A DNA stretch of 64,000 bases from Aedoeadaptatus ivorii (lineage in GTDB: Bacteria; Bacillota; Clostridia; Tissierellales; Peptoniphilaceae), in assembly GCF_030815095.1 (NCBI RefSeq), contig NZ_JAUSWF010000005.1, positions 92,422 to 156,421 on the forward strand, read 5' to 3'. Under the pieces are notes generated by a model. It was not told the origin of the DNA. It saw nothing but the letters and a program-made list of their open reading frames with translations, and ran no database searches. Position 1 is the first letter of the stretch; every line of letters starts with the position of its first letter. Below, piece by piece: positions 16,767 to 24,615 of the stretch. Made by a program: the position numbers and the translations under genes.

Positions 16767-17921
16767 ATGAAAATCGCAATTATCGGATTCGGCACCGTCG
16801 GAAGAGGTGCCTACGACATCTTAAAAGACCGCAAAGAAATTCTCGCACAATACACTGAGCCCATAGAGGTATCGTATATCGTCGTCACGGAAAGAAGTAA
16901 GGCGCGTCTCGCCGAGCAGTTTGGCGATACGGTCGTCACCGGCGCCGACTACGACCGCGTACTGGACGAGGTGGATCTCATCGCCGAAGCGACGGGAGAT
17001 ACGGAGAGCGCCTTCGATTACATGAAACGGGCGCTGGAAAAAAAGATCGCCGTCGTCACCGCTAATAAGGCGGCGGTCAGCGCCCACTACCGGGAACTCG
17101 TCGAGCTCGCCGAAAAAAACGACACGCCCTTTCTCTGTGAAGCCGCCGTGGGCGGCGGGATTCCCGTCCTTACGCCCCTGCGGGGTCTCGCCCTTCAAAA
17201 TGAGATTCGCGGCGTACGCGGCATCCTAAACGGCACCTGCAACTATCTACTAAACGCCATGTACGACGACGGCGCTGATTACGCGGAAGTCCTCGCCCAA
17301 TGCCAGGAGATGGGCTATGCCGAGCAGGATCCCACCGACGATGTCGAGGGATTCGACACGCGCAGAAAGCTGCACATTTTGATCGAGATGGCCATGGGCG
17401 CCATAGACGGCGACGCGATCCCCACCCGCGGCATCGCAGAGATCGACGGGGACATCGTCGGCTATTTGAAGGCGCGGAACAAAAAGATCAAACTCGTCGC
17501 CTCTGCGACAAAGACCGCCCGCGGCATAGAAGCGGTGGTGGAACCGTTGATCGTCGATGCCGACAGCGCCTTGGGCGTACTGCCCCTCGCCATCAACCAG
17601 GTACAGGTCAAGGGCCACTGGGTGGGCGATGTCGCCTTTACCGGCCCCGGTGCGGGAAAAGAGCCCACCGGCAATGCCGTCGTCGCCGACATCGTAACCG
17701 CCGCGACGAAGAGCGATCTGCCCCTGCTCCGCCGCGAAAGCCTGCCCCTCGCCGGCGTGCGGGGCCGCTACTTCGTCGCATATCCCTTAGAAGGAGACAT
17801 CGTCGATCGCATCGACGACGGCTATGCGATTACCAAAGAGATCAAACGCGAGCGCCTCTCAGAGCTGCTGCCCGATACGGTCTTCTTCGCCCGCATCGAA
17901 GGAGACGAGTGGAACCGTTAA
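16767..17921 (+). CDS. hom: Homoserine dehydrogenase, short C-terminus
   Basis: 384 aa; AAAGGGGGAAGT precedes the ATG. NAD(P)-binding IIGFGTVGRG, then TANKAA with the conserved Lys, and the catalytic-domain segment GGGIPVL. Bacillus-type enzymes are about 430 residues with a C-terminal ACT domain that binds threonine. Here only about 60 residues follow the catalytic domain, so feedback control may be altered or absent. Divergent from asd, with which it forms two successive steps. Confidence 0.93.
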   Translation: MKIAIIGFGTVGRGAYDILKDRKEILAQYTEPIEVSYIVVTERSKARLAEQFGDTVVTGADYDRVLDEVDLIAEATGDTESAFDYMKRALEKKIAVVTANKAAVSAHYRELVELAEKNDTPFLCEAAVGGGIPVLTPLRGLALQNEIRGVRGILNGTCNYLLNAMYDDGADYAEVLAQCQEMGYAEQDPTDDVEGFDTRRKLHILIEMAMGAIDGDAIPTRGIAEIDGDIVGYLKARNKKIKLVASATKTARGIEAVVEPLIVDADSALGVLPLAINQVQVKGHWVGDVAFTGPGAGKEPTGNAVVADIVTAATKSDLPLLRRESLPLAGVRGRYFVAYPLEGDIVDRIDDGYAITKEIKRERLSELLPDTVFFARIEGDEWNR

Positions 17922-17935
17922 TCGTCGCCCGACAC

Positions 17936-17968
17936 AAAAACAGCCCCGCCGAGAAAGGCGGGGCTGTT
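17936..17968 (-). terminator. Terminator of the minus-strand ABC ATPase gene
   Basis: ACAGCCCCGCC, loop GAGAAA, GGCGGGGCTGT. The T-run follows only on the minus strand, so it ends the ATPase transcript; read-through of hom may be damped. Confidence 0.85.
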
Positions 17969-17974
17969 GCGTGC

Positions 17975-19024
17975 TTAAAACACGAGGCGGCGTTCGGTGG
18001 TGGGATCGAAGAGGTGGATGCCTTCGGTGGGGATCGAAAGCGCCACCCGATCCCCCACCCGATAGGGGGATTGGGCGGGGGCCTTCACGATGATTTCCGC
18101 ATCGGCACCGCCCGCGCGGGTGAGGGTGATCAATTTTTCGCTCCCGAGATTTTCGACGAGCGTTACCCGATGCCCGTCGCCCGGCGAAAGGCGCGCGTCT
18201 TCGCTCCGGATGCCCGCGATAACGGGGCCGTCGGGGAGGGGAATAGCATGTAGGGTGCCGAAGAGATCGAGTGCGCCGTCTGTAATGTGGGTCTCGAAGA
18301 GATTCATTTCGGGGGAACCGATAAAGCGGGCGGTAAAGAGATTGTCGGGGCGACGATAGAGCGCATTGGGCGCGCCCTTTTGCAGAATCTTGCCTTCGTG
18401 CATCAAGACGATCGTCGTCGCCATCGTCATCGCCTCGATCTGGTCGTGGGTCACATACACCGTGGTGACGCCGAGTTTTCTGTGGAGCTTCACAATCTCC
18501 GCCCGGGTCTTGGTGCGTAGCTTTGCGTCCAGATTCGAGAGCGGCTCGTCCATCAAAAACGCCTTGGGATTGCGGACTATCGCCCGGGCGAGCGCCACTC
18601 GCTGCATCTGCCCGCCGGAAAGCTGTGCGGGCTTTCGGCCCAAGAGATCGGATATGGCGAGCGTATCGGCCACCGCCGCCACCCGGGCCTCGATCTCCGC
18701 TTTCGGCGTTCTCTTGAGCTGCATGGAGATGCCGATGTTTTCGGCGACCGTCATATGGGGGTAGAGGGCGTAGTTCTGAAACACCATGGCGATGTCCCGG
18801 TCCTTGGGGTGCCTGTCGGTAATGTCCTCGCCGTCGATATACAGGCGGCCCACTTGCACCGACTCGAGCCCCGCGATAATGCGAAGCAGCGTACTCTTTC
18901 CGCAGCCGGAGGGCCCCAAAAGTACCAAAAACTCGCCGTCCGCCACGGCGAGGTCGAAGTCCTCGATCACATTTTGTTGTCCGTCGTACGATTTCGTCAC
19001 GCCTTCCAAGCGAATTCCCTGCAT
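17975..19024 (-). CDS. ABC transporter ATPase, carbohydrate type (UgpC/MsmX-like)
   Basis: 349 aa. Walker A GPSGCGKST, signature LSGGQMQRVALARA, Walker B FLMDEPLSNLDAK, H-loop VTHDQIEAMTMA, then a C-terminal TOBE regulatory domain of about 110 residues typical of the MalK/UgpC class. The ATG at 19024 is preceded by GGGGG. Divergent from the binding protein and two permeases that start at 19209, so it is probably their energiser, or a shared ATPase. Confidence 0.92.
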   Translation of the reverse strand: MQGIRLEGVTKSYDGQQNVIEDFDLAVADGEFLVLLGPSGCGKSTLLRIIAGLESVQVGRLYIDGEDITDRHPKDRDIAMVFQNYALYPHMTVAENIGISMQLKRTPKAEIEARVAAVADTLAISDLLGRKPAQLSGGQMQRVALARAIVRNPKAFLMDEPLSNLDAKLRTKTRAEIVKLHRKLGVTTVYVTHDQIEAMTMATTIVLMHEGKILQKGAPNALYRRPDNLFTARFIGSPEMNLFETHITDGALDLFGTLHAIPLPDGPVIAGIRSEDARLSPGDGHRVTLVENLGSEKLITLTRAGGADAEIIVKAPAQSPYRVGDRVALSIPTEGIHLFDPTTERRLVF

Positions 19025-19042
19025 GGTACATCCCCCTATGTA

Positions 19043-19071
19043 TACGATAAAATATTTCCATTTGTATCGTA
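19043..19071. promoter_or_regulatory. Inverted repeat upstream of the ABC ATPase gene
   Basis: TACGATA (19043-19049) and TATCGTA (19065-19071), 15-base spacer. Candidate operator at the minus-strand promoter, which is not otherwise clear. Confidence 0.4.
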
Positions 19072-19108
19072 ACACGGGGGATAGGGGAAGACAACGGAAT
19101 AGAAAACA

Positions 19109-19132
19109 CCTATGCGCACAGAACGGCATAGG
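19109..19132. promoter_or_regulatory. Inverted repeat between the divergent ABC genes
   Basis: CCTATGC (19109-19115), 10 bases, GCATAGG (19126-19132). Ten bases upstream of the -35 box at 19142; plausible activator or repressor site. Confidence 0.45.
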
Positions 19133-19141
19133 GTTTAACGA

Positions 19142-19170
19142 TTGAAGAATAGAAGGAATTTGCATACACT
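19142..19170 (+). promoter_or_regulatory. Promoter of the carbohydrate ABC operon
   Basis: TTGAAG (19142-19147), 17 bases, TACACT (19165-19170). The -10 box begins a dyad, TACAC-TATAT-GTGTA (19165-19179), which could be an operator. Confidence 0.55.
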
Positions 19171-19208
19171 ATATGTGTAGAAAAAATCATATACATAAGG
19201 AGGATATC

Positions 19209-20494
19209 ATGAAGAAAGTGATGAGACTCGCATCCATGTTGCTCGCGGCCGTATTTTTATTGGCAGGCTGCGGCGGCGATGCGACGGCGCCGGCGGAAAA
19301 CGCGCCTGCAGAAGAGGGCAGTGCCACAGACGGCACAGAAATTACGCTGATGATCCCCGACTGGGGTGCCCCCACCGAAGAGATGCTCGCCGAATTTAAG
19401 GCGAGACCGGCATAAGTGTCAAGGTGCTTCCCACTGCGTGGGACGACACCAAGTCCAAGGTTTCCATCGCCTCTGCCGGAAAAAACGCCCCGGCGGACGT
19501 AATCGAAGTGGACTGGTCCTGGGCGGGCGAATTCGTAAGCGCCGGCTGGCTCGAACCCCTGGAAGTGGACGACGAGACCAAGGAGGACATTCCCTCGGTT
19601 TCCTATTTCGATTTCGACGGCAAGACCTACGCGGTGCCCTATGCCAACGGCCTGCGCCTCGCTTATATGAACAAGAAGATGATGGAAGAGGCGAAGATCG
19701 AAAAGGCGCCGGAAAACTGGACCGAACTCGAAGACGCATTCAAACAGCTCAAGGAAAGCGGCGCGGTGGAATACCCCTATCTCTTCCCCCTGGCGGCGGA
19801 AGAAAAGACCACCACGTCTTTTATGTCCGTGGCCTATACGCGTAACGGCGTCATCTTTAACGACGACGACACCCTAAATCGCGAGAGCGTCCTCGACGCG
19901 TTGACTTTGATCGACGACTGCGTCAAGAAGGGCTATATCAATCCCGATAGCGTATCGATCGCCGGCATCGACACCTTTAAGGGCATCAACAATGCCGAAG
20001 GCGCCTTCCTATTCGGGCCCACATCTTTTATCACCAGTTCCAACAATCCCGAGGTTTCCAAGGTGGTCGACCAAATCACCACCATCCCCATGCCTTCCAA
20101 AGAAGGCCCTGCCGAGAACACCATCTCCTTTACCGAGGCCGTAGGCGTCAGCGCCTTCTCGGAAAACAAGGAAGCGGCAAAGAAATTCGTCGAATGGTTC
20201 TCCCGTCCGGAAACCCAACTGGCGCTCAACAAGGCGATCGACAACACCCCCACCCGCACCTCCGTCATCGAAAAGATGGTCGAAGAGGGCATTATCAAGG
20301 AACCGGGTTCCATCGTCGAGCAGTCCAAGATCGTCAACACCCCCTTCCCCAACGGCGTGCCCAAGTACTACACCAAGATGAGCACCGAGATGTTCAACCT
20401 GATCAACCAAATGGGTCAGGGCAAGATCACCCCGGAAGAAGCCGCCGACAAAATGGTGGAAGCGGTCGACAAATTGATCGAAGAAAACAAATAG
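19209..20494 (+). pseudogene. Carbohydrate ABC substrate-binding lipoprotein, frameshifted
   Basis: Begins with ATG 19209 after AAGGAGG and a lipoprotein signal ending in LLAGCGGD. The frame stops at TAA 19413, but homology continues one base out of register from 19406 (TGISVKVLP...) to 20494. One base is missing at about 19404-19406, between GCG and ACC. The rest is an intact extracellular solute-binding protein of the maltose/glycerol-phosphate type (YANGLRLAYMNKKMMEEAKI, ENWTELEDAFKQL). It is either a real inactivating mutation or a sequencing error. There is no slippery site or homopolymer of note. Confidence 0.85.
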
Positions 20495-20500
20495 AAGAGA

Positions 20501-20522
20501 GTCGGGTTCGCCCGGCTTTTTT
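20501..20522 (+). terminator. Hairpin-T-run between binding protein and permease
   Basis: GTCGGG, TTCG loop, CCCGGC, six T. Intra-operon position suggests partial termination, giving more binding protein than permease. Confidence 0.7.
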
Positions 20523-20537
20523 CGTATGAGGTATCCT

Positions 20538-21413
20538 ATGAAACAATCCGCCAAGCGCGCCGCCCTCTTTCTCGTGCCCTGCACGCTGTTGATGGTATTT
20601 TCCGTCTTCTTTCCCGTGCTGATCACCTTCGGCTACAGCCTAAAGCATATGAATCTCACGGAGCCGCTGAACGAGGAATTCGTCGGCGCGGTCAACTACA
20701 CCCAAGTCCTTACCGGCGCGGAATTCCGATCCGCCCTATTAAATTCCCTGGCGGTGCTCGCCATGGTGATCGTCATCGGCATGGCGGTGAGTCTCGCCAT
20801 CGCCCTGGTGCTCCACCAAAAGACCCGCATCACCCCGCTTTTGATGGCCGTCGTCATCGTGCCCTGGGCGCTTCCGCCCATCGTAAACGGCATTATGTGG
20901 AAGTTTATCTTCTTTCCCGGCCCGGGCCTTGTCAACAAGCTCTTGGAGGCTGCGGGGCTGATCCAATCGCCCGTCAACTGGATCGTCGACCGCCGGCTCT
21001 TTCTCTTGGTGGTCTCCGTGGTCGTCGCCTGGCGCATCGTTCCCTTTTCCGCCGTCGTCATCCTCTCGAATCTCGAGAACATTCCCCGCACCTATTACGA
21101 GGCCATGGTGCTGGAGGGGAGCACGCCCTTTCAGACCTTTCGCTATATCATCCTGCCGCTGATTCTGCCGTCTTTGGGGATCGTGTTGATCAATCTCACC
21201 ACCACGGCGATCAATGTCTTCGACGAGGTCATCGCCCTCTCGGGCTACCAGTTCGAGAACCAGACGCTCCTCGTCTACAACTACGCCACCACCTTCCAGT
21301 TTTTGGACTTCGGCTTGGGGAGCGCGATCTCGTATGTCATTATGGCGATTTCCGCCGTATTCGGCTATTTCTACGTGCGCAATATGACCGTCGAAAAGGT
21401 ATATAAGGGGTAA
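20538..21413 (+). CDS. ABC sugar permease, MalF/UgpA type
   Basis: 291 aa, six hydrophobic segments. The start at 20538 has TGAGG six bases upstream; an ATG at 20526 overlaps that site. The EAA-like cytoplasmic loop is seen as YYEAMVLEGSTPFQTFRYI. First of two permeases that form the channel with the next gene. The substrate is unknown, most likely a sugar or glycerol phosphodiester. Confidence 0.9.
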   Translation: MKQSAKRAALFLVPCTLLMVFSVFFPVLITFGYSLKHMNLTEPLNEEFVGAVNYTQVLTGAEFRSALLNSLAVLAMVIVIGMAVSLAIALVLHQKTRITPLLMAVVIVPWALPPIVNGIMWKFIFFPGPGLVNKLLEAAGLIQSPVNWIVDRRLFLLVVSVVVAWRIVPFSAVVILSNLENIPRTYYEAMVLEGSTPFQTFRYIILPLILPSLGIVLINLTTTAINVFDEVIALSGYQFENQTLLVYNYATTFQFLDFGLGSAISYVIMAISAVFGYFYVRNMTVEKVYKG

Positions 21414-21416
21414 ACT

Positions 21417-22253
21417 ATGAAACGAAAGCATGTACTCTATATCCTCTGTGTGGCGCTGATCGTCCTCTTCAGCCTGGGGCCGATTGTGTGGTGCTTTATC
21501 ATCAGCATCAGCCCCGAGCAGGAGATGCTCACCGCCGGGGGCGGGGTTCTCCCCTCGCGCGTGCTCTTCACCCACTACGCGGACATCTTCGACGCCTCTA
21601 GCAAGGCGCACCAGGCGGTCTTCGGGGGCCTCGCAAACAGCATCAAGATTTCGCTGCTGACCATCGCCCTGGGCGTGCCGATCTCGTACTTGACCGCCTA
21701 CGGGCTAGCGCGCTTCGACTTTCCCCACAAAACGCTCTATGTCCGCCTGTTGCTGCTCACGGTGGTGATCCCGGTGTTTACCACCATCATCCCCGTCTAC
21801 AATGTGTTCCGCGAATTGGACCTCTTGGACAATATCTTTTGGAACTGCGTCATCTATATCTCCTCGTTTTTGCCGCTCAACACCTGGATTATGATGAACT
21901 ACATCAAAGAGCTGCCCGAAGAACTGTGGCAGGCGGCGGCAATCGACGGCTTCAGCGAGCGCGAGATCTTTACGCGCATCGCCCTGCCGCTTTCAAAGCC
22001 CATCCTCCTCACCACCACCCTGATTCTCTTTCTGATGGCGTGGAAGCAGTATATGATCCCCATGATCCTGCTCTCGTCCTACGAAAATAAGCCGCTGACG
22101 ATGATCCTTTCGGAATTTATGACCCGATACGCCATCGACTACGGCACCATCGCCGCGGTGGGCGTAGTGTCGGTCTTGCCGCCGGCGATCGCGGCGATCC
22201 TCTTTCGAAACTTCCTGGTCTCGGGCCTCGCCGCCGGGGCGGTCAAGCGATAG
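21417..22253 (+). CDS. ABC sugar permease, MalG/UgpE type
   Basis: 278 aa, six membrane segments. The EAA loop is LWQAAAIDGFSEREIFTRIA. It starts three bases after the preceding permease. Last gene of the carbohydrate ABC operon, closed by the terminator at 22258-22300. Confidence 0.9.
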   Translation: MKRKHVLYILCVALIVLFSLGPIVWCFIISISPEQEMLTAGGGVLPSRVLFTHYADIFDASSKAHQAVFGGLANSIKISLLTIALGVPISYLTAYGLARFDFPHKTLYVRLLLLTVVIPVFTTIIPVYNVFRELDLLDNIFWNCVIYISSFLPLNTWIMMNYIKELPEELWQAAAIDGFSEREIFTRIALPLSKPILLTTTLILFLMAWKQYMIPMILLSSYENKPLTMILSEFMTRYAIDYGTIAAVGVVSVLPPAIAAILFRNFLVSGLAAGAVKR

Positions 22254-22257
22254 AGAC

Positions 22258-22300
22258 ACAAAAACGGAGCCTCCCGAGAACGAGAAGCTCCGTTTTTTGT
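22258..22300. terminator. Bidirectional terminator between ABC operon and lrp
   Basis: ACAAAAACGGAGC with GCTCCGTTTTTTGT around a 16-base loop; T-runs on both strands. Confidence 0.85.
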
Positions 22301-22308
22301 GGGAAAAA

Positions 22309-22800
22309 TTATTTTTCCTGAATGCGGATCGCGTTGTGTTCGCGAATGTCCTTGCCCTTCACCTGATTCAAGGCGCCGATGGTATTGGTGCGCTTGATGG
22401 TGATGCTTTCCCGCAGGCGCATCAGAAAATCGTCGAGCGCCTTGGAAGAAGTGGACTTAATGCGGATTAAAAATTGATACTCTCCCATCAGCTTCCAGCA
22501 GTCGGTCACTTCGGGGGAGGATTTTACGTATTCGATAAATTCGTCGAGGGTGTTGTCTTCCTCGGATATGTCGATCAGGCAGAAGGAGTGGATATACGAA
22601 TCGTCCTCTTCTCCGCCCAATAGGATGGTATAGCCCGCGATGACGCCGGCGTCTTCTAAGCGGTGGATCCGGTTTCGGGTGGCAGAAACGGACAGACTGA
22701 CCTTTTTGGCGATATCGCTCAAGGACGTCCGACTGTTTTCGTTCAGCAGGGTAAGAATATAGGTGTCTATGGAATCACCGGTAAATCGATTTATGTGCAA
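22309..22800 (-). CDS. Lrp/AsnC-family transcriptional regulator
   Basis: 163 aa. N-terminal helix-turn-helix (LSDIAKKVSLSVSATRNRI, about residues 28-46) followed by the RAM ligand-binding domain. The start is a TTG at 22800: GGGAGG lies nine bases upstream and no ATG is available before the domain. GTGCA-TTTTTT-TGCAC forms a small hairpin over the start. The family senses amino acids. Good candidate regulator for amino-acid genes in this window, though no target can be proved. Confidence 0.88.
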   Translation of the reverse strand: MHINRFTGDSIDTYILTLLNENSRTSLSDIAKKVSLSVSATRNRIHRLEDAGVIAGYTILLGGEEDDSYIHSFCLIDISEEDNTLDEFIEYVKSSPEVTDCWKLMGEYQFLIRIKSTSSKALDDFLMRLRESITIKRTNTIGALNQVKGKDIREHNAIRIQEK

Positions 22801-23184
22801 AAAAATGCACCTCCCTTAATGCAAAATAAAACTACTTAACCGTATTATACCAAAAAACCGACTTGTTTTCACGGTGGGGTTAATAAAATTTGCAACAAAT
22901 TTTCCATCTGCCTCGCGACTTCTCACGCGGCGGCCGGCGGCGGGAAAACGGGGAGAATTTCAGGATATCGATGTGGGTTTCAAAAAATCACAAGGCGACG
23001 GGAGAACTTCTTTCCTATTAAGCGAAAAGGCCAAAAAAATTTTATCCGAAAAATCAGAGAAAGTACAAGGAAAACTATACCGCCGCCGGCAGAATCGGAA
23101 ATTGCATATATTATATGATTTACAGCGAAAATTGAGTAATTTCCTTCTTATATACTGCAAGATTTCGGATTCTTTCCGATAGTT
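22801..23184. other. Intergenic region before the V-ATPase operon
   Basis: About 470 bases separate the lrp start from the first ATPase gene. On the minus strand TATAAT (22849-22844) is a likely lrp -10 box with a poor -35. The middle is AT-richer than the genes. A 102-codon frame (22874-23182) has no ribosome site and no recognisable protein, and I do not call it. Confidence 0.5.
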
Positions 23185-23213
23185 TTGCTTTAGCAGATCG
23201 AGAGTACTATAAT
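23185..23213 (+). promoter_or_regulatory. Sigma-A promoter of the V-ATPase operon
   Basis: TTGCTT (23185-23190), 17 bases, TATAAT (23208-23213). Confidence 0.85.
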
Positions 23214-23275
23214 GTTGATGAATTGCGGAAAACGGATTTCCGTTCCCGCCGTTGTATGGAAAGGGGCTATGTTTT

Positions 23276-23584
23276 TTGGAACAGTTAATTCGAAATGTCA
23301 TAGACTTGGACGAAAAGACAAAGAAGATGGTGGAATCGAAGGAATCCGCCATCCGCAACGAAAAATCGCAGATGCAGAAAATATTTTCAGAGATGGAGGT
23401 AGAACAGCGGGAGCGCTCGAAGCAGGTGGCCCGCGAACAATACGACGAGATCTACGGCGAGGCCCGCGCGGTCGTCGACGAAATCGCCGAAAACAATCGC
23501 AAGATGTTAGATCGTGTCGACGAAATTTACAATCGACATAAAGAGGAGTTGGTGGAAGAAGCCTTCAATCTCCTGGACATTTAG
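23276..23584 (+). CDS. V-type ATPase coiled-coil subunit (NtpF/AtpH-like stalk)
   Basis: 102 aa, almost wholly charged heptad-like helix (RNEKSQMQKIFSEMEVEQRE and onwards), as expected for the peripheral-stalk G/H-type subunit that pairs with subunit E. Start chosen as TTG 23276, nine bases after AAAGGGG. An in-frame ATG at 23252 adds eight residues but lacks a ribosome site. First gene of the operon. Confidence 0.75.
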   Translation: MEQLIRNVIDLDEKTKKMVESKESAIRNEKSQMQKIFSEMEVEQRERSKQVAREQYDEIYGEARAVVDEIAENNRKMLDRVDEIYNRHKEELVEEAFNLLDI

Positions 23585-23595
23585 CGGGTGGTAAT

Positions 23596-24615
23596 GTGAA
23601 TTATGCTGCAGTGAATACGAAAGCGGTGGCAGTCTACGCCCGCTATTTGAAAGCAGAAATTCCCCTGAAACTCCTGGAAGCGGGAAACTTAAAGGACGCC
23701 GTAAAAATCCTCGAAGAGAGCTGGGGGCTTTCCCTCGGCGATTCTCCCGATCTGTTACAGATCAATGTGGAGATGGAAAAAAAGGTGTACGAGGCGCTCT
23801 CGAACTTCGTCTATTATCTTCAGGGCGAGAGCCGAAAGTTTTACGAGGCGCTCCTTTTGCGCTACGAACTCCGGGATTTGAAGCGGATCTTTCGGGCGGT
23901 CTACCACCACGAAAATATCGATATGGTGAGAAACAGTATGCTCGCCTTCGACGCCTCTCTCTTGCCCGCCGACGAGGAGATTTCGGGGGAGCACCTGTTC
24001 GAGATCCTCTCTCACACCCAATACGGGCGCATGCTCTCGGTCTATAAAGACGTGCCGGGCGACCGGATCCTCTTTTACATCGAAATGGAGCTCGACCGGG
24101 CGTATTACGAAAACCTCCTCAAAGAGGCGGAAAAGCTAAAGGGCGCGGACAAAAAGGTCGCCCTCGCGCTATTGAATCGCCACGTCGACCTGTTGAACAT
24201 CCTCTACATCTATCGGGGTAAGAAGACCTACGACATACTGAGTACCGAGATGGCGAACTTCGTCATCCGCGGCGGCAATATCCCCCGGCACAAGTTGCAG
24301 GACTGGGTCTATGCCGACGACGTGGCCGCTTTGGTGGAGGCCGTGGGGCATTCTTCCTTTTCTTTTTTGTTCAAAAAGGGCAGAGAAGATCATATGACCG
24401 ATATTTATTCGTCCCGGGACTTATCCGAGGTCTACCGGGAGCATTTCTTACACGCGGGGCAGACCATCGCCAAGGTACTGGCGATCTCGGTGCTGTTGGA
24501 ATTCGCCGTTCGCGACGTATCTACGGTGCTCGAAGGCCTGCGCCTGGGATTCGGAAAGCAAGTAATACGGAATCTGTTGACGATTCCCGTAAAGGAAGGT
24601 GAAGTATGGCAGTAG
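23596..24615 (+). CDS. atpC: V-type ATPase subunit C (AC39/d-like)
   Basis: 339 aa from a GTG after GGGTGG. Soluble helical subunit that caps the proteolipid ring and couples it to the central stalk; YYLQGESRKFYEALLLRYEL and KKTYDILS fit the V-ATPase C/AC39 family. It overlaps the start of atpI by 10 bases. C before I is an uncommon gene order. Confidence 0.88.
   Translation: MNYAAVNTKAVAVYARYLKAEIPLKLLEAGNLKDAVKILEESWGLSLGDSPDLLQINVEMEKKVYEALSNFVYYLQGESRKFYEALLLRYELRDLKRIFRAVYHHENIDMVRNSMLAFDASLLPADEEISGEHLFEILSHTQYGRMLSVYKDVPGDRILFYIEMELDRAYYENLLKEAEKLKGADKKVALALLNRHVDLLNILYIYRGKKTYDILSTEMANFVIRGGNIPRHKLQDWVYADDVAALVEAVGHSSFSFLFKKGREDHMTDIYSSRDLSEVYREHFLHAGQTIAKVLAISVLLEFAVRDVSTVLEGLRLGFGKQVIRNLLTIPVKEGEVWQ

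Noticed and set aside
19395..19430. Programmed frameshift in the binding-protein gene
   Set aside because: No slippery heptamer, stimulatory hairpin or internal Shine-Dalgarno sequence is visible; a mutation or read error is simpler.
22874..23182. 102-codon frame upstream of the V-ATPase operon
   Set aside because: No ribosome site, no recognisable protein, and base composition unlike the genes around it.
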